Below are positions 17,965 to 25,509 of a DNA stretch of 39,519 nt, one piece after another. The position numbers and the translations under genes are program-made. Every line of letters begins with the position of its first letter. Position 1 is the first letter of the stretch. Under the pieces are notes generated by a model. That model saw only the letters and a list, made by a program, of their open reading frames with translations. It did no database searches and was not told the origin of the DNA. Source of the DNA: Pseudomonas putida (GTDB taxonomy: Bacteria; Pseudomonadota; Gammaproteobacteria; Pseudomonadales; Pseudomonadaceae); contig NZ_JANHKS010000050.1 of the NCBI RefSeq assembly GCF_028682175.1, forward strand, positions 1 to 39,519, read 5' to 3'.

Positions 17965-18322
17965 CGTTCAAGCCCTCTCGGCGCAGTGTTTCGATGTGTT
18001 CGTCGTACAGACGGTCTGCCAGTGGCACGTGAATCTCGTACCAGCGGTCCTGACCCGTTTTGTCACCACCAATCAGCAGCAATGCGCAACGCCGAGGATC
18101 GAAGGCATAAAGAACACGAAATGGTCTCCCGGCATACTGCACCCGCAGCTCCCGGAGATTGCCGTGTCGCGCCCCTTTGATACCGCTGCTATGGGGAAAT
18201 CCTAACGCCGGCCCGAACTGCCCAAGCAACTGCACGCTGGCGCTCACCGACTCCTGCTCACCGACAGTGAGCCTTGCCCACCAATCGCCAAATTCATCTG
18301 TGTATTCAATATCCCAGGTCAT
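17957..18322 (-). CDS. higB: RelE/HigB-type toxin (phage gp49-like)
   Basis: A 121-residue protein of the RelE/ParE superfamily in the gp49-like/HigB branch, whose members cut mRNA at the ribosome. Visible segments are IEYTDEFGDWWARL at the start, the core HGNLRELRVQYAGRPFRVLYAFDP, and LLIGGDKTGQDRWYE followed by a charged C-terminal helix. Basic and aromatic residues in these places fit an active toxin and nothing looks truncated. The toxin gene is first and the antitoxin second, the HigBA order. An inverted repeat and a -10-like box precede it (18330-18373). It lies between two core regions and is likely an accessory insertion. Confidence 0.85.
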   Translation of the reverse strand: MTWDIEYTDEFGDWWARLTVGEQESVSASVQLLGQFGPALGFPHSSGIKGARHGNLRELRVQYAGRPFRVLYAFDPRRCALLLIGGDKTGQDRWYEIHVPLADRLYDEHIETLRREGLNDG

Positions 18323-18639
18323 TCAAGAACTGTGGACAAATCCGAGTATAACCTCAATGGAATATATCCACAGGTACTGAAGGATTTTTCCGATTCTGCC
18401 TCAGGAATATCGGCCCTCGAAAAATACCGCCAAACACCTCTCATCCGCAGTGCCTAACGGACTTGCCTCTCAAATTTCGCGGAATTTTCTGACTTGATCC
18501 AAGCCGCCGACGTCTCCTTAATGCTCGAGCATGATGACCCGAACGTCATCAATTCCTGAAAGCATGGGCTGGCCTGGACGCACCCTGGATGCAGCCAGCC
18601 GGCAGGACATCAGTGGTTCACCTTCAACAGAGCTGTTCG
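18323..18639. other. Intergenic region, higB / diguanylate cyclase
   Basis: About 317 bp between divergent genes. It holds the candidate higBA operator near 18330-18373 and an A/T-rich near-palindrome around 18464-18480 (AAATTTCGCGGAATTT). No convincing coding frame, RNA gene or terminator is seen; the cyclase promoter must lie in the right half. Confidence 0.6.
18330..18373 (-). promoter_or_regulatory. Candidate higBA operator/promoter
   Basis: CTGTGGA (18330-18336) and TCCACAG (18367-18373) are perfect inverted arms separated by 30 bp. Between them the minus strand has TATACT (18350-18345), a -10-like box 22 bp ahead of the higB ATG. Two XRE half-sites flanking the promoter would suit autoregulation by the antitoxin. 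Both arms also resemble DnaA boxes with one mismatch. Confidence 0.4.
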
Positions 18640-20157
18640 ATGACATTTTCCGTTGCCATATCGCCGCCGAGGTCCTGGTCCCGGTCGGAAAAAATGCTGA
18701 TGTCCGGCAGCCTGCTGGCTGTGCTGGCGATCTTGACCATCGTCGCTTCGCTGCTGCTTCGCGAGTATGGCAACGCCACGGAAACTGCGGTGCGCTCGGC
18801 CAACAATGTCGTGCAGCTGATCGATGCGGACGTGCAGCGCAACGCCGATCTCTATGACATTTCGCTCAAAGGCATGATCGACGCATGGCAGCAGCCGGAG
18901 GTGATGGCGATCTCTCCTGCGTTGCGGCGTCAGGTGTTGTTTGATCGTTCCACTGCCGCGCCTTACAAGGGCGACCTGGTCATGCTTGATGAGAATGGTG
19001 CGATCGTCGCCGATTCCACCTCGGTGGACCCTCGGCCAGACAACTTTTCCGACCGGGCGAGTTTTCAGTTTCATCGGAGCAATGCGTCCCTGGGATTGAA
19101 GGTGGACGGGCCGTTCAAATCCCGCTGGGGCTTCAAGGACTGGTGCATCAGTTTCAGCCGGCGCATCCCCTCCCCTGACGGCCAGTTCGTCGGCGTCGCC
19201 AGCGCCTCGATGCGCCTCTCCTACTTCAATCACCTGTTTCGCGGCCTGGATGTGGGACGCAGCGGCACCATCAACCTCATCAACGCCGAAGGCATCCTGC
19301 TCGCCCGTCAGCCCGAGGGGGCGAATGCGAAGTTCATTGGCCGGGATTTCAGCCAGCAACCCAACTTCCAGCGAATCCTCAAGGAAATCAACGGCAGTTT
19401 CAGCGCCGTTTCCGATTTCGATAATGAACGCAGGCTATATACCTTCTCCCGCGTCGGGGACTTGCCGCTGATCGTGGTGGTGGCCCAGTCCCGGGATGAG
19501 GTGTATGCCGTGTGGAAGCGCAATGCGCTGCTGGTCGCGGGCGCCACCGGCCTGCTGTGCCTGGGAATACTCTGGCTGTCGTCGTTGCTGGGCAGGCAGT
19601 TACGCCTGCGCCGCCGGGCCGAACGGGAACTGGCCAAGCTCGCCTCCACCGACGGATTGACTGGGCTAGCCAACCGCCGCCAGCTGGATCAGGCACTGGC
19701 GCACGAGTGGTCGCGCAGCCTGCGCAACGGCCAGCCTTTATCGCTTTTGATGATCGATGTGGACCACTTCAAGGCGTTCAACGATCGTCATGGCCATCAT
19801 GGCGGCGACGACGCATTGCGTGACGTTGCCCGCACGCTGTCCGCCACCACGCGACGCCCCGGCGACCTGGCCGCACGCTATGGCGGGGAGGAATTCATGG
19901 TGGTGTTGCCGCAGACGCCCCTTGAAGGCGCGGCACAGATAGCCGAAAAGATCCGCAGCGCCATCGAGGCACTTGCGCCTCACGGCGAAGATACCCAGCC
20001 GACTACCGTGAGTATCGGTGTCGCGACTCGCACGCCCAATGCGCACGCCACGCTGGCCATGCTGCTGGCCGATGCAGACAAAGCGCTCTATGAGGCCAAG
20101 CGCCTGGGTCGCAATCGTGTCGCGCTGCCAGCAGCACCTGATCTGTCTCCGACTTGA
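18640..20157 (+). CDS. Membrane diguanylate cyclase with periplasmic Cache-type sensor
   Basis: Predicted to make cyclic di-GMP from two GTP in response to an extracytoplasmic signal. From the chosen start (505 residues): membrane helix at about 19-38, a periplasmic dCache-like domain with DRASFQFHRSN and GVASASMRLSYFNHLF, a second helix at about 296-318, then a GGDEF domain. The active-site loop reads GGEEF at 415-419, a catalytically competent variant, and an RxxD inhibitory site (RPGD, 406-409) lies exactly five residues before it, so product feedback is likely. There is no EAL domain. Starts at 18589 and 18694 are also possible; 18640 leaves an ordinary cytoplasmic tail. It stands alone with its own terminator. 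Confidence 0.9.
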   Translation: MTFSVAISPPRSWSRSEKMLMSGSLLAVLAILTIVASLLLREYGNATETAVRSANNVVQLIDADVQRNADLYDISLKGMIDAWQQPEVMAISPALRRQVLFDRSTAAPYKGDLVMLDENGAIVADSTSVDPRPDNFSDRASFQFHRSNASLGLKVDGPFKSRWGFKDWCISFSRRIPSPDGQFVGVASASMRLSYFNHLFRGLDVGRSGTINLINAEGILLARQPEGANAKFIGRDFSQQPNFQRILKEINGSFSAVSDFDNERRLYTFSRVGDLPLIVVVAQSRDEVYAVWKRNALLVAGATGLLCLGILWLSSLLGRQLRLRRRAERELAKLASTDGLTGLANRRQLDQALAHEWSRSLRNGQPLSLLMIDVDHFKAFNDRHGHHGGDDALRDVARTLSATTRRPGDLAARYGGEEFMVVLPQTPLEGAAQIAEKIRSAIEALAPHGEDTQPTTVSIGVATRTPNAHATLAMLLADADKALYEAKRLGRNRVALPAAPDLSPT

Positions 20158-20170
20158 TCCGGGAGCACAA

Positions 20171-20197
20171 AAAAGCGCCAGCCAGGCTGACGCTTTT
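20171..20197. terminator. Terminator after the diguanylate cyclase gene
   Basis: AAAAGCG and CGCTTTT pair around an inner CAGC/GCTG stem, with A-rich and T-rich flanks, 14 bases past the cyclase stop. The symmetry lets it also end the converging DUF2383-type gene. Confidence 0.85.
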
Positions 20198-20242
20198 CAT
20201 TCAACGAGCGGCTAGCACCTGAGTGCCAGCTATCGGCGTTGA

Positions 20243-20713
20243 TCAGCTCGCTCTGCGAACCGAGTCACGCAGCGCTTTTACTTTGTCGTGGTTGGCTTGC
20301 ACGCCGGCCAGCTGACGCTGAATCAGGCTGACCACATTAGTAGGCAGCGCTTTCTCGACGGCTTTCTGCTGGGCATCGCGATAAGCCTTCAAGGCATGGT
20401 CTTCACCACGCTCAACTTCATTGAGTACGGCTTCATCGCTCTTGCCGGTCACGGCAGCCTTCAGCTCCACCCATAGACGGTGCACAGTGCCCGCGGCGGT
20501 AGAGGAATTTTCTGGATCGCCGCCCAGTGCACGGACTTCAGCCTGAAGTTCACGCACTGCAGTTGCACACTCGGATGAACGAGAAAGGAAATAAGCTTTG
20601 ATTTCTGGGTTCTTGATATCTTCGGCGCTGGTGTGGAAACCTTTTTCGCCGTCTTTGCTGGTCTCGATCAGGTCATTGAGCAGGGAGACCGCTTCTTTGT
20701 TGATGTCCGTCAT
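20243..20713 (-). CDS. DUF2383-type PA2169-family four-helix-bundle protein
   Basis: A 156-residue, highly helical, charged protein of the PA2169/DUF2383 family, which is ferritin-like in fold and has no established function. Visible marks are an N-terminal LLNDLIETSKDGEKGFHTSAED and a central Glu/His-bearing helix VLNEVERGEDHALKAYRDA, both with residues that could bind metal in a bundle. No signal peptide or membrane helix is seen. The ATG at 20713 has AAGGAAA upstream. Relatives are often stress- or stationary-phase-induced in pseudomonads; that role here is inference. Confidence 0.85.
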   Translation of the reverse strand: MTDINKEAVSLLNDLIETSKDGEKGFHTSAEDIKNPEIKAYFLSRSSECATAVRELQAEVRALGGDPENSSTAAGTVHRLWVELKAAVTGKSDEAVLNEVERGEDHALKAYRDAQQKAVEKALPTNVVSLIQRQLAGVQANHDKVKALRDSVRRAS

Positions 20714-20858
20714 TTTGAGTTTCCTTTCTGGCAGGTTGATCGAAGAGTCAATTCACTCGATGAGTAGACTGTTGCAGCGGCCATGCCAGACTTTCAAACT
20801 TAATTAAATCCTTTAAAATCATATAGTTAACACATTAATCAAATCACGTGGCCGCGCT

Positions 20859-20893
20859 TTCTGCATGATCGGCCTGTTGGCCTGCATGCAGAA
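20859..20893. repeat. Inverted repeat upstream of the DUF3820 gene
   Basis: TTCTGCATG (20859-20867) and CATGCAGAA (20885-20893) are perfect 9-bp arms around 17 bp, 45 bp before the ATG at 20939 and within the divergent promoter region. It may be an operator or a leader hairpin. Confidence 0.5.
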
Positions 20894-20938
20894 TGCACGT
20901 ATCTTGCCAGTTCACTCGAAAAGACCAACGGCGACGTC

Positions 20939-21205
20939 ATGAATCCCGAAAAACTCAAACTCCTGGTGACCCGTGAAATGCCCTATGGCAAGTACAAGGG
21001 GCGGTTGCTGGCCGATCTGCCGGGGGATTACTTGAACTGGTTTGCCCGCAAGGGGTTTCCGACGGGAGAGCTGGGCAGCCTGTTGGCACTGATGCAGGAG
21101 ATTGACCACAACGGTTTGTCCGCCCTGCTCGACCCGCTGCGAACCCGCCCTCGCGAGCCCCTGAGGCCGAACGCGCCCAAGACGCTGATTCGATTTCCTG
21201 AATAA
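20939..21205 (+). CDS. DUF3820 family protein
   Basis: An 88-residue protein of unknown function from the DUF3820 family. The core MPYGKYKGRLLADLPGDYLNWFARKGFP (residues 14-41) is the family signature and includes the conserved PxGKYKG motif, sometimes also found next to exonuclease domains in phage-related proteins. The remainder ends in a Pro/Arg-rich tail. It has no membrane segment. The ribosome site is weak (AACGGCGACGTC before the ATG), so expression may be low. It stands alone. Confidence 0.85.
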   Translation: MNPEKLKLLVTREMPYGKYKGRLLADLPGDYLNWFARKGFPTGELGSLLALMQEIDHNGLSALLDPLRTRPREPLRPNAPKTLIRFPE

Positions 21206-21237
21206 AAAAAGCGGTGCGCCCGGGAGGGAACACCGCT
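21204..21237 (-). terminator. Minus-strand terminator, element A of a duplicated pair
   Basis: On the minus strand AGCGGTG pairs with CACCGCT around a 14-base loop, followed by seven T. It faces away from the DUF3820 gene and closes minus-strand transcription coming from the eda side. It is homologous in sequence to the terminator at 21344. Confidence 0.85.
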
Positions 21238-21514
21238 AAAGAGCTCATGAAAAACGAACTACAAAGGAGTGATAAAGATACGTGCCCAGCCAAAGGGCCG
21301 TGCGGTACATATTTATCGCTGTCGCCTTGACCTTAAAAAAACCAAAAAAAAACGATGCTCCCTGACCGGAGAGCACCGTTAAATAGCCATGCAACAACGA
21401 CTTCTGTAGCAACACCCCAGCGCATTGAAACCCATCGTTGAATGATGATTAGAACAGCCCGCTCATGAACGGGAGCTGTCCGGGATCAATATTGCCGGGT
21501 GTCAGGGTATTCGA
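21206..21514 (-). ncRNA. Gene-free region with two related elements; possible small RNAs
   Basis: No protein gene is seen in this 309-bp gap downstream of eda. Two similar segments of about 65 bp (21204-21270 and 21346-21410) each end in a minus-strand intrinsic terminator preceded by a conserved stretch around CATG and a U-rich run. This resembles the 3' module of Hfq-dependent small RNAs, or two products released from the eda 3' UTR. I see no strong promoter for either. A weak hairpin at 21452-21477 lies closer to eda. The RNA call is inference from the duplicated terminators. Confidence 0.4.
21344..21380 (-). terminator. Minus-strand terminator, element B of a duplicated pair
   Basis: On the minus strand AACGGTGCTC and GAGCATCGTT form a 10-bp stem with a G-U pair, a 10-base loop and a run of T. 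The pairing is complete only when read on the minus strand, which fixes its direction. It would stop transcripts from zwf-pgl-eda. Confidence 0.88.
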
Positions 21515-22189
21515 TCAGTCGAACAGCGCCACGGCTTCTGCGGTGGCATCGGTGATGCGACCCCAGTCACCGTTCTTGACCCAGGCGTTGTCGATCATCC
21601 AGGTGCCGCCCACGCACATCACGTTTGGCAGCGCCATGTAGCTTTTCAGGTTGGCTGCGCTGACGCCGCCAGTGGGGCAGAAACGCACTTCCGGGAACGG
21701 GCCGCCCAGGGCCTTGATCGCAGCGACACCGCCGCTGATTTCAGCCGGGAACAGCTTGAAGCGGCGATAGCCCAGGGCGTAACCGATCATGATTTCCGAC
21801 GCGCTGCTGATGCCAGGCAACAGCGGCAACTCGCTCTGCGCGCCAGCTTCCAGCAGCTCCTGAGTACTGCCCGGGGTCACGATGAATTGCGAGCCGGCTT
21901 CTTCGCAGGCCTTGAGCATGTGGCGGTCCAGCACGGTACCGGCCCCTACGCACAGCTCAGGGCGCGCGTCGCGCAGCATGCGGATGGCCTTCAGGCCGAA
22001 TTCGGAACGCAGGGTGACTTCCAGCGCGGTCAGGCCGCCTGCCGCCAGCGCATCGGCAAGAGGCAGCACGTCCTGTTCGCGGGCGATGGTGATGACCGGG
22101 AGAATCTTCGCTTTCGCGCAGAGTTCGTCGATCTGGGCAACTTTGCTCGCCATGCTATTCAACGGTTGTGTCACTTGGGTTTTCTCCAT
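21515..22189 (-). CDS. eda: KDPG aldolase Eda
   Basis: Splits 2-keto-3-deoxy-6-phosphogluconate into pyruvate and glyceraldehyde-3-phosphate, the last step of the Entner-Doudoroff pathway. The 224-residue protein has ILPVITIAREQD with the catalytic Glu, the Arg-containing LEVTLRS, and the Schiff-base lysine at residue 145 in RRFKLFPAE. The chosen ATG (22189, MEKTQ) has AGGA ten bases upstream; ATGs at 22216 and 22153 are alternatives. It follows pgl in zwf-pgl-eda. Confidence 0.95.
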   Translation of the reverse strand: MEKTQVTQPLNSMASKVAQIDELCAKAKILPVITIAREQDVLPLADALAAGGLTALEVTLRSEFGLKAIRMLRDARPELCVGAGTVLDRHMLKACEEAGSQFIVTPGSTQELLEAGAQSELPLLPGISSASEIMIGYALGYRRFKLFPAEISGGVAAIKALGGPFPEVRFCPTGGVSAANLKSYMALPNVMCVGGTWMIDNAWVKNGDWGRITDATAEAVALFD

Positions 22190-22206
22190 GGCGGCTGATC
22201 CTTTGC

Positions 22207-22926
22207 TTATGGGCACCAGTAGATCTCTAAAGCCGGGTTGAGGAACGCACGGATCGGCATCTGGGCCAGGTCATCGCCCGCCAGCGCCGTGCGCAGTGTT
22301 TCGAGTTTCGCCTGCCCGGAAACGGACAGGATCGGCGTCGCGGCCGTCGCCAACAGGGCGCGGGTCATGGTCAGACGCTGATGCGGTGTGCTCGGTGCCA
22401 GCATCGGCAGGCAGCGGCGAGTGCCGTTCAGATCCAGTGCCTCGGCAAGATTTGGGCTATCCGGGAACAGTGAGGCCGTGTGGCCGTCGTCGCCCATGCC
22501 CAGCACCAGCACGTCGATCTTCGGCAACTCTTTGAGCGCTTCGTCGGTGGCTGCCGCCGCTTCGTCCAGCGTGGTGGTCGGGCGGTACAGGCTGAAGAAG
22601 CCCGCCTCGGCCGCCGGCCCCTGGAACAGGAAGCGCTTGAGCAGGCCGGCATTGCTGTCGGCGTGCTCGGTCGGCACCCAGCGCTCGTCAGCCAGGCTAA
22701 TGCACACGCGGGACCATTTGATCGGCTTCTGCGCCAGCGCCTGGAAGAATGCCACCGGGCTCTTGCCACCGGAGACCACCAGGGTCGCGGTGCCATGGGG
22801 ATTGCTGTCAATGGCCGCCGTCAGACGCTCGGCCACGTGATCGGCCAGCGCATTGGCCAGCTGTTCGGGGTTGTCGAAATCCAGGGCTTTCAGGCCAGCC
22901 GGAAATTCAAGTTCACATATCGCCAT
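22207..22926 (-). CDS. pgl: 6-phosphogluconolactonase Pgl
   Basis: Hydrolyses 6-phosphogluconolactone to 6-phosphogluconate, following Zwf. The 239-residue protein belongs to the DevB/SOL family: LVVSGGKSPVAFFQAL, SLADERWVPTEHADSN and VLGMGDDGHTASLFPDSP are all present, including the GDDGHTAS catalytic region. The start at 22926 (MAICELEF) has GGAGG seven bases upstream and lies inside the 3' end of zwf (14-bp overlap), so it is translationally coupled. The open frame extends to 22944 without a better site. Confidence 0.95.
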   Translation of the reverse strand: MAICELEFPAGLKALDFDNPEQLANALADHVAERLTAAIDSNPHGTATLVVSGGKSPVAFFQALAQKPIKWSRVCISLADERWVPTEHADSNAGLLKRFLFQGPAAEAGFFSLYRPTTTLDEAAAATDEALKELPKIDVLVLGMGDDGHTASLFPDSPNLAEALDLNGTRRCLPMLAPSTPHQRLTMTRALLATAATPILSVSGQAKLETLRTALAGDDLAQMPIRAFLNPALEIYWCP

Positions 22927-24382
22927 ACCAGGACCTCCCGTCACGAGTAATCAGCGCAATGGAACTCATCGGCCCCCAGGAGCCAGCGGCGTAAGGCTTG
23001 GGCGCATCGCCCGCCTTTTTCCAGCCGGCAATCAGCTGGTCGCACCATTGCCACGCATACTCGATCTCATCTTTGCGGACAAACAGGTTCTGATTGCCGC
23101 GCATGACCTCCAACAACAACCGCTCGTAGGCGTCCGGGACGCGTGAGCTGTTGTAAGCGTCGGAGAAACTCAGTTGCAAAGGGGTGCTGCGCAATTGCAT
23201 GCCTTTGTCCAGCCCCTGGTCCTTGGTCATCACTTGCAGCGAAATGCCTTCATCAGGCTGCAGGCGGATGATCAGGCGGTTGCTGATCTGCATCCGTTGT
23301 TCCGGGGCGAAGATGTAGTGCGGCGGTTCCTTGAAGTGGATCACGATCTGCGACAGCTTCTGCGGCATGCGCTTGCCGGTACGCAGATAGAACGGAACCC
23401 CTGCCCAACGCCAGTTACGGATGTCGGCACGAATGGCAACGAACGTTTCGGTGTCGCTCTGGGTGTTGGAGTTTTCCTCCTCCAGATAACCGGGAACCGG
23501 TTTGCCTTCGCTGTAACCGGCAATGTACTGCCCACGCACCACTTGGGTGGCCAGGCGTTCCGGCGTGAAGGGCACCAGCGCCTTGAGCACTTTTACCTTT
23601 TCGTCGCGGATGCTGTCGGCGGACAGGTCGCTCGGCGGGTCCATCGCGATCAGGCACAGCAGCTGCAACAGGTGATTCTGGACCATGTCGCGCAACTGGC
23701 CGGCTTGGTCGAAGTAGCCCCAGCGGCCCTCGATGCCTACTTTCTCCGCCACAGTAATCTCGACGTGGGAAATGTAGTTCTGGTTCCACTGGGTTTCGAA
23801 CAGGCTGTTGGCAAAGCGCAGGGCGATGAGGTTCTGCACCGTGTCCTTGCCCAGGTAGTGGTCGATCCGGTAAACGCGGTTTTCCGGAAGGAATTTGGCT
23901 ACCGCATCGTTGACCCGACGCGAAGACGCCAGGTCATGGCCGATCGGTTTTTCCAGCACCGCACGGGTGCGGTCGGTCAGGCCTACCAGCGCCAGGTTTT
24001 CGCAGATCGCACCGTACACCGAGGCGGGCGTCGCGAAGTAGGCGATCATGGTCTGCGCATCGCCCACCACTTCGGCCAGGCCCACGTAATCCTCGCCCTT
24101 GAGGAAGTCCACGTGCAGGTAGCTCAGGCGGGCCTGAAAACGCTCCACGTGCTCGCGTTCAAGCTGAGCCTCGGGGACAAAACGGCGCAGGTTCTTGTCG
24201 ATGTAGGCCAGATGCTCCTCTGGCGTGCCCGCTTCGCGGGCCAGGGCAAGAATTCGGGTCTCGGCATGCAGCAGTCCAGCCCGGTCAAGCTGGTACAACG
24301 CAGGAAACAGCTTGCGCACTGCCAGGTCGCCCAGGGCGCCGAACAAGGCGAAAGTGCACGGTTCTACCGTAATCGAGAGCAT
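22913..24382 (-). CDS. zwf: Glucose-6-phosphate 1-dehydrogenase Zwf
   Basis: Oxidises glucose-6-phosphate to 6-phosphogluconolactone with NAD(P)+, feeding the Entner-Doudoroff and pentose-phosphate routes. The 489-residue protein has the Rossmann start FGALGDLAVRKLFPALYQL, in which the motif reads GALGDL rather than the common GASGDL, and the substrate-site motif RIDHYLGKDTVQN with His near residue 175. Length is normal. An A-rich Crc/Hfq-type motif precedes the ATG and a HexR-like site lies at 24450-24464. It diverges from its repressor gene hexR. Its start has a weak Shine-Dalgarno (AAAGAAC). Confidence 0.95.
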   Translation of the reverse strand: MLSITVEPCTFALFGALGDLAVRKLFPALYQLDRAGLLHAETRILALAREAGTPEEHLAYIDKNLRRFVPEAQLEREHVERFQARLSYLHVDFLKGEDYVGLAEVVGDAQTMIAYFATPASVYGAICENLALVGLTDRTRAVLEKPIGHDLASSRRVNDAVAKFLPENRVYRIDHYLGKDTVQNLIALRFANSLFETQWNQNYISHVEITVAEKVGIEGRWGYFDQAGQLRDMVQNHLLQLLCLIAMDPPSDLSADSIRDEKVKVLKALVPFTPERLATQVVRGQYIAGYSEGKPVPGYLEEENSNTQSDTETFVAIRADIRNWRWAGVPFYLRTGKRMPQKLSQIVIHFKEPPHYIFAPEQRMQISNRLIIRLQPDEGISLQVMTKDQGLDKGMQLRSTPLQLSFSDAYNSSRVPDAYERLLLEVMRGNQNLFVRKDEIEYAWQWCDQLIAGWKKAGDAPKPYAAGSWGPMSSIALITRDGRSWYGDM

Positions 24383-24387
24383 AATGT

Positions 24388-24395
24388 TTGTTCTT
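24388..24395 (-). promoter_or_regulatory. Crc/Hfq-type CA motif in the zwf leader
   Basis: Read on the minus strand, AAGAACAA matches the AAnAAnAA catabolite-activity motif and lies six bases before the zwf ATG, overlapping the ribosome site. Hfq with Crc bound there would block translation during growth on preferred acids. Confidence 0.5.
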
Positions 24396-24449
24396 TTATC
24401 AAGTTAGGCTACAAATACCTTTTTTAAAGGCGTTACTCAAGGCCAAATG

Positions 24450-24464
24450 TAGTAATAACCACAA
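24450..24464. promoter_or_regulatory. HexR-like operator between zwf and hexR
   Basis: TAGT-N7-ACAA differs in one base from the TTGT-N7-ACAA site known for HexR. It lies 68 bp from the zwf ATG in the divergent gap, where a HexR site is established in other pseudomonads. By family knowledge KDPG releases HexR and derepresses the genes. Confidence 0.65.
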
Positions 24465-24613
24465 CATTTCTTCAAAAAGCACATTAGAGTGGTGATCGCC
24501 ACAGGCCCTCAGTACGATAGGCCACCTTTGCTACAGGCTAAAGGCCTATGTCGCTACCTTTACACTTATGGCCTGCCGATTCGCCTGTTTGCCGCTTCAG
24601 AGAAGGATTTTGA

Positions 24614-25483
24614 ATGGACCGCGTACGCAATCTTCTGGAGCAGATCCAGAGCCGTCTCGAGGAATTGAACAAGGCCGAGCGCAAGGTCGCCGAGGTGATT
24701 CTGAGCAATCCCCAGCAGGCGACCCGCTTCAGCATTGCCGCCCTGGCCCAGGCCTCCAAGGTCAGCGAGCCGACGGTCAATCGCTTCTGCCGCTCGTTCG
24801 ACGTCAGCGGCTATCCGGAACTCAAGCTGCAACTGGCCCAGAGCCTCGCCAGCGGCGCGGCCTATGTCAGCCGTGCGGTGGAGGCCGACGACAATCCCGA
24901 GGCCTACACCCGCAAGATCTTCGCCAGCGCCATCGCCTCTCTGGACAGCGTCTGTCAGGTGCTCGACCCGACGCTGGTCAGCAAGGCCGTGGACCTGTTG
25001 ATTCAGGCCCGGCAGATTCACTTCTTCGGCCTCGGTGCTTCGGCACCGGTGGCGGTGGATGCGCAGCACAAGTTCTTTCGCTTCAACCTGGCCGTGACGG
25101 CCCACGCGGACGTGTTGATGCAGCGCATGCTGGCGTCCGTCGCCCACACCGGCGAGCTGTTCGTGATCATTTCCTACACCGGCCGCACCCGTGAACTGGT
25201 GGAGGTGGCGCGCATTGCCCGGGAAAACGGCGCTTCGGTGCTCGGCCTGACCGCCGCCAACTCGCCGCTAGCCAAGGCCAGCACCCTGAGCCTGAACATT
25301 CCGCTGCCCGAAGACACCGACATTTATATGCCGATGACTTCACGCATCGTTCAGTTGACCGTGCTCGACGTGCTGGCCACCGGCATGACCCTGCGCCGCG
25401 GCGTGGACTTCCAGCCGCACCTGCGCAAGATCAAGGAAAGCCTGAACGCGAGCCGGTATCCGGCGGGGGATGAGTTGGAGTGA
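24614..25483 (+). CDS. hexR: RpiR-family regulator HexR
   Basis: The repressor of central glucose catabolism (zwf-pgl-eda, edd-glk, gap) in Pseudomonas, inactivated by KDPG. The 289-residue protein has an N-terminal RpiR-type helix-turn-helix (about residues 1-75, with FSIAALAQASKVSEPTVNRF) and a C-terminal SIS sugar-phosphate domain (HFFGLGASAPVAVDAQHK and VIISYTGRTRELVE). The ATG at 24614 follows GAAGGA. It is divergent from zwf across a 231-bp gap holding a HexR-like site, so it may also act on its own gene. Confidence 0.96.
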   Translation: MDRVRNLLEQIQSRLEELNKAERKVAEVILSNPQQATRFSIAALAQASKVSEPTVNRFCRSFDVSGYPELKLQLAQSLASGAAYVSRAVEADDNPEAYTRKIFASAIASLDSVCQVLDPTLVSKAVDLLIQARQIHFFGLGASAPVAVDAQHKFFRFNLAVTAHADVLMQRMLASVAHTGELFVIISYTGRTRELVEVARIARENGASVLGLTAANSPLAKASTLSLNIPLPEDTDIYMPMTSRIVQLTVLDVLATGMTLRRGVDFQPHLRKIKESLNASRYPAGDELE

Positions 25484-25509
25484 GGATGTTGGCTTGGGAT
25501 TGTTACTCT

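Noticed and set aside
18364..18372. Chromosomal or plasmid origin suggested by DnaA-like boxes
   Set aside because: Only two imperfect boxes, no AT-rich unwinding region, no dnaA, gyrB or rep gene nearby.
21247..21330. 27-codon frame starting MKNELQRSDKD in the eda 3' region
   Set aside because: The homologous ATG in the second copy of the element leads to a stop after six codons, the ribosome site is poor, and conserved bases follow the RNA hairpin, not a peptide.
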